Assembly: GCA_000404785.1 (NCBI GenBank)
Contig: ASNI01000020.1
Coordinates: 1 to 44,340 of the forward strand
Source: Cloacimonetes bacterium SCGC AAA252-N17
Lineage (GTDB): Bacteria > Cloacimonadota > Cloacimonadia > JGIOTU-2
DNA length: 44,340 nucleotides
Direction of reading: 5' to 3'
The notes beneath the pieces were generated by a model. The model did no database searches and was not told the DNA's origin. It was given only the letters and a program-made list of their open reading frames with translations. This document shows positions 41,467 through 44,340 of this stretch, piece after piece; position 1 is the first letter of the stretch, and each line of letters opens with the position of its first letter. A program made the position numbers and the translations under genes.

Positions 41467-42768
41467 CTATGGATAAATTCTGTAAAGCATTCGAGGAAAG
41501 GGAATTGTTTCCCGAATATGACGCACTCCGGATATCCAGCCAATAAGGCGTTCCAGTCCCACACCAAAACCGCTGTGAGGAACAGAGCCGTATCTTCTCA
41601 AATCCAGATACCATTGATAATCATTAATGGGAATTTCATCTTCTTCCATTCTCTTCTTGAGAATTTTATAATCATCTTCTCTCTGCGATCCGCCGATGAT
41701 CTCTCCAAATCCTTCCGGTGCGATAAGGTCTGAACCCAGAGAAATTTCAGGATCATTCGGATCTACTTTCATGTAAAATGGCTTGATATGCTTTGGCCAT
41801 TTTTCGACAAAGATCGGCTCATCCGAACCCTCAACAAGAGCTTCTTCTTCCGGAGCGCCCATGTCATCACCATAATGAATATCAATACCTTTTTGTTGAA
41901 GAATTTCAATCATTTGTTTATATGTAATGATCTTAAAAACGGCATCTGCTTTACGCAGAGCTTCAATATCGCGCTCAAGCGTTTGCAGGTCTGTAAGATT
42001 GTGTTTCAACACAGATTTGATGACGAACCTTATCAATTTTTCCTGGATATTCATATTCTCTTTGTGCTCAACATAAGCAGCTTCAGCGTCCATCATCCAG
42101 AATTCGGTAAGATGTTTGCGGGTTTTTGATTTCTCTGCGCGGAATACTGGTCCGAAATCATAGACTCTTCCCAAACTCATGATCCCTGCTTCAAGATAAA
42201 GCTGTCCCGATTGAGAAAGATATGCCTTACCCTGATCGAAGTAGGGAACTTCAAAAAGCGTGGTTGTCCCCTCGCACGCATTGGGTGTCAGGATCGGGGA
42301 GTCAAATCTGAAGAAGCCGTTCTTATTCAAAAATTCGCAGATCGCAAAATATACGGTATGACGGATCTTCATAAGTGCATTCTGCTTTCTGGAACGCAGC
42401 CAGAGGTGCCTGTTTGAAAGCAGAAAATCAACGCCGTGATCTTTTTTGCCGATAGGATAATCTTCAGAAATGTGAATTATTTTTATACCTGTCATTTGAA
42501 GTTCATATTGATTCTCAAAATTGGGATGCTTCTTTGGAATGCCGGTAATGATCACTGAAGATTCAAGTGTGAGGGCTTTCACCTTATCGAAATTCTCTTC
42601 GCCAAGTTCCGGTTTCCATGCAACTGCCTGCACCTCGCCCGTGCCGTCACGAAAGATGACAAAACGCAGTTTGCTGCTGGCTTTTCTATAATTTCTGACC
42701 CAACCCTGAAGAGTAACTTCTTTTCCGATATATTTCGAAAGATCTTTTACAAATATTTTCTTTGCCAT
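41467..42768 (-). CDS. asnS: Asparaginyl-tRNA synthetase
   Basis: A class II synthetase charging tRNA-Asn. The 433-residue protein has the N-terminal OB anticodon-binding domain ('VTLQGWVRNYRKASSKLRFV'), class II motif 2 'FRAEKSKTRKHLTEFWMMD', and motif 3 'HSGFGVGLERLIGWISG'. The Asn-type rather than Asp-type call rests on the length (no GAD insert of bacterial AspRS) and on 'TPNACEGTTTLFEV', which follows the AsnRS/archaeal AspRS pattern. Non-discriminating AspRS is the alternative. It starts two bases after the dehydrogenase stop in the same operon. Downstream are hairpin repeats instead of a standard terminator. Confidence 0.9.
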   Translation of the reverse strand: MAKKIFVKDLSKYIGKEVTLQGWVRNYRKASSKLRFVIFRDGTGEVQAVAWKPELGEENFDKVKALTLESSVIITGIPKKHPNFENQYELQMTGIKIIHISEDYPIGKKDHGVDFLLSNRHLWLRSRKQNALMKIRHTVYFAICEFLNKNGFFRFDSPILTPNACEGTTTLFEVPYFDQGKAYLSQSGQLYLEAGIMSLGRVYDFGPVFRAEKSKTRKHLTEFWMMDAEAAYVEHKENMNIQEKLIRFVIKSVLKHNLTDLQTLERDIEALRKADAVFKIITYKQMIEILQQKGIDIHYGDDMGAPEEEALVEGSDEPIFVEKWPKHIKPFYMKVDPNDPEISLGSDLIAPEGFGEIIGGSQREDDYKILKKRMEEDEIPINDYQWYLDLRRYGSVPHSGFGVGLERLIGWISGVRHIRETIPFPRMLYRIYP

Positions 42769-42770
42769 AA

Positions 42771-43757
42771 CTACATCAAATCCAAACTCTTTCTATTTTG
42801 TTCAATATTTTCTATGATTTTTTGAGCAACACGCAGTGCTTCGTAACCATCCTGAGCATTTACAATGGGGCGAGTATTGGTCTTTATCGAATTTACGAAG
42901 CTTTCGATCTCAGCTTTAAGCGGCTCTTTTTCTATGACTGGAAGTTCTTCAGTTATAAAAAGCTCAAAGATGTTGGCATCACGCTTACCTGCCATCACAT
43001 CTTTCATGATCTCATCGACTTGAGGATTCTTTCTAACCACACGCACTTTTTTTTCCTGATAATCGAGAGAAATATACATGTCTTTTTGGAAGAAGCGTAT
43101 CTTTCGTTCTCGCTTAAGTGAGATCCTGCTGGAAGTGATATTTGCAAGAGCTCCGTTCTCGAATTCGATTTTTGCATTCGCTATATCAATGTCATTGGTG
43201 AGGATCGGCACGCCCACTGCATTTATTTCTTTTACTTTGCTTTGCACGAGGGAGAGTATTATATCAATGTCATGGATCATGATGTCATATACGACCGGCA
43301 CATCGCTACCGCGTGGAGTAAAGGGTGCAAGACGGTTAGCTTCAATAAAGATGGGACGAAGCAGAATAGATGATAACGCCATAATTGCCGGATTGAAGCG
43401 CTCGATGTGTCCAACCTGGAACTTCACTCCGGATTTTTCAACAAGATCAACGATCTTCCTGGCATCATCAAGTGTGCTGCAGATGGGTTTTTCTACGAGC
43501 ACATGCTTTCCGTGCTCTACACAGTATTTTGAATATTCATAATGTGATTTGGTAGGGGAAGCGATGCTCAAAAGATCTGAATTGAGAAGCAGTTCGTCGA
43601 GATTGTCATACACCTGACAGCCATTTTTTTCTGCAATTTCATGTGCCCTGTTTTTGTCTGAGTCATAAATTCCAACGGATTCGATGTCCTGCAACTCACT
43701 ATAAATCCTTGCATGATGCTGTCCTAAGTGACCTACTCCGATAACGCCTGCTCTCAT
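42771..43757 (-). CDS. Gfo/Idh/MocA-family NAD(P)-dependent dehydrogenase
   Basis: The 328-residue protein has an N-terminal Rossmann fold ('RAGVIGVGHLGQHHARIYSE'), the family Lys motif 'VLVEKPICST', and 'VGHIERFNPA' followed by the alpha/beta substrate domain with 'DIMIHDIDIILSLV' (Asp and His of the active site). Sugar or inositol dehydrogenases share this plan. The 'GVGHLGQHHARIY' and 'GHIERFNP' wording resembles GnnA-type UDP-GlcNAc 3-dehydrogenases found near lipid A genes, but no lpx gene is visible here, so the substrate stays open. Its start overlaps the stop of a 40-residue membrane protein (ATGA). Confidence 0.9.
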   Translation of the reverse strand: MRAGVIGVGHLGQHHARIYSELQDIESVGIYDSDKNRAHEIAEKNGCQVYDNLDELLLNSDLLSIASPTKSHYEYSKYCVEHGKHVLVEKPICSTLDDARKIVDLVEKSGVKFQVGHIERFNPAIMALSSILLRPIFIEANRLAPFTPRGSDVPVVYDIMIHDIDIILSLVQSKVKEINAVGVPILTNDIDIANAKIEFENGALANITSSRISLKRERKIRFFQKDMYISLDYQEKKVRVVRKNPQVDEIMKDVMAGKRDANIFELFITEELPVIEKEPLKAEIESFVNSIKTNTRPIVNAQDGYEALRVAQKIIENIEQNRKSLDLM

Positions 43758-43876
43758 TTGTCATCCTTTGTATTTGTATTCTTGATTTCCTTATAAGCCC
43801 ATAAACCCAAAAGGAAAATAATGGAGAATAGTAAAAAATAAAAAACGGGAAGGATCGTAAAAAATATATCTGCCAT
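43754..43876 (-). CDS. 40-residue single-pass membrane microprotein
   Basis: ATG 43876 follows GGAGATATA, a good ribosome binding site. The product is MADIFFTILPVFYFLLFSII followed by FLLGLWAYKEIKNTN and a charged tail: one long hydrophobic helix with a basic, probably cytoplasmic, C-terminus. The stop (43754-43756) overlaps the dehydrogenase ATG, suggesting translational coupling. No family is recognised; such proteins are often missed. It would be the first gene of the operon with the dehydrogenase and asnS. Confidence 0.65.
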   Translation of the reverse strand: MADIFFTILPVFYFLLFSIIFLLGLWAYKEIKNTNTKDDK

Positions 43877-44162
43877 TATATCTCCAAATCTGTTTATGAA
43901 CTTATTGAAATAAATGCATAGAGGTCAATTTGCTGTCAATTATTTTGCTTATGTGTTTGTATATTCTCGGAGAATTAAGACAGCGTGTAATAGAAGATAA
44001 GGATAAAGTTATGTACAAGATAAGTTTGGCAAACAAGCATACTGTAAAATTTTTAAAAAAGCATTGTCATTCTGATGATTCCCGATTTATCAGGATGAAG
44101 AAGAATCTCCCATATTTTTTAATCATTCGGGAGTGTTAACTTAACTGTGTCTGGAAAGGCAC

Positions 44163-44340
44163 ATGAAGTTGGTTGGCATAGGAAGTTACAATAGATTATA
44201 CTTGTGTCATGAGTATAACGAAAAAAAACGGTGTCAGGAATGTAGCAGTTTAGACACAAAAAAGAACGGCTTCATCTATAGTCGGATATTCACGCTACGA
44301 GGTTCGGTAAAACGGAGAACACAGAGATATTTTTGTAATC
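44163..44340 (+). CDS. Zinc-ribbon transposase, N-terminal fragment (cut by window edge)
   Basis: ATG 44163 has AAAGG seven bases upstream and opens a frame that runs off the right edge (59 codons). It shows 'KRCQECSSLDTKKNGFIYS' and 'GSVKRRTQRYFCN': a Cys-x2-Cys pair (Cys24, Cys27), then the 'NG' and 'QRY-x-C' pattern that introduces the second Cys pair (Cys58) in N-terminal zinc ribbons of DDE transposases such as IS1-like InsA or related families. The exact family needs the rest of the gene. The 286 bp before it (43877-44162) hold no clear gene, only a 'gtcattctgatgattcccg'-type dispersed repeat near 44066-44084. Confidence 0.6.
   Translation, partial: MKLVGIGSYNRLYLCHEYNEKKRCQECSSLDTKKNGFIYSRIFTLRGSVKRRTQRYFCN

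Noticed and set aside
43930..44139. 69-codon plus-strand frame before the right-edge transposase
   Set aside because: Its second half translates a dispersed 'gtcattctgatgattcccg' type repeat, and no start signal or family is seen.
1..44340. CRISPR array, tRNA, rRNA or riboswitch
   Set aside because: I looked for regularly spaced direct repeats, tRNA-like T-arms and cloverleafs, and known riboswitch cores, and saw none. The tandem repeats at 8384-8503 have no spacers. A tRNAscan-SE/Infernal run would be decisive.

Overview
This AT-rich window most likely comes from an uncultivated Gram-negative bacterium of the Candidatus Cloacimonadota (WWE1) type or a close FCB-group relative. Three things point there: several secreted proteins end in FlgD/Ig-like sorting-type domains with an (N/A)(Y/F)PNP(F) motif, they carry 'choice-of-anchor'/HYDIN-like/carboxypeptidase-regulatory modules, and core genes (mutL, lepA, purH, miaA, deoB, asnS) are scattered among them. 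The taxon is an inference from protein style. No rRNA or tRNA was seen in the window.

Layout. 1-850: the end of an IS30-type transposase and a gene-poor stretch with a possible decayed SIR2-like fragment. 854-3642 (minus): a BaiN-type flavoprotein, a 36-residue Lys-rich microprotein and an unassigned 397-residue protein that may be defence related. An Illumina-adapter-like 13-mer lies at 2180-2192, so the join there needs checking. 3882-8324 (plus): a class V aminotransferase, a lipoprotein, a truncated ORF6N gene and purH. 8360-9354: a REP-associated tyrosine transposase (RAYT) between two near-duplicate REP arrays. 9373-12450: miaA, a cytoplasmic parvulin and deoB, which overlap one another. 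12540-16604: a PEGA lipoprotein, a broken MNT/HEPN toxin-antitoxin pair and a C10 (streptopain) protease. 16605-16948 is an island of several dispersed repeats. Then come lepA (minus), a secreted-protein gene frameshifted at a G8 tract, mutL (minus) and a NYN-nuclease/cold-shock fusion.

23273-35818 holds two large exported proteins (3159 and about 950 residues) with tandem adhesin-like modules, each closed by a good terminator. Both have a fibronectin III domain split at the same loop by another domain. The second gene probably starts at a rare ATT codon. 35950-36082 is a dense palindrome island.

36277-40990 (minus) is a compact operon reading small exported protein, prepilin peptidase, mazG, histidine kinase, nnr. 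41220-41445 holds REP and hairpin repeats that match those at the RAYT locus and at 676-710. 41467-43876 (minus) is a second operon: a 40-residue membrane protein, a Gfo/Idh/MocA dehydrogenase and asnS. The window ends inside another transposase-like gene.

The most distinctive content is repeat biology. There is a RAYT with REPs at home and 32 kb away, a hairpin repeat with a compensatory base-pair change between copies and one copy inside a protease gene, and several further short repeats placed at gene ends.
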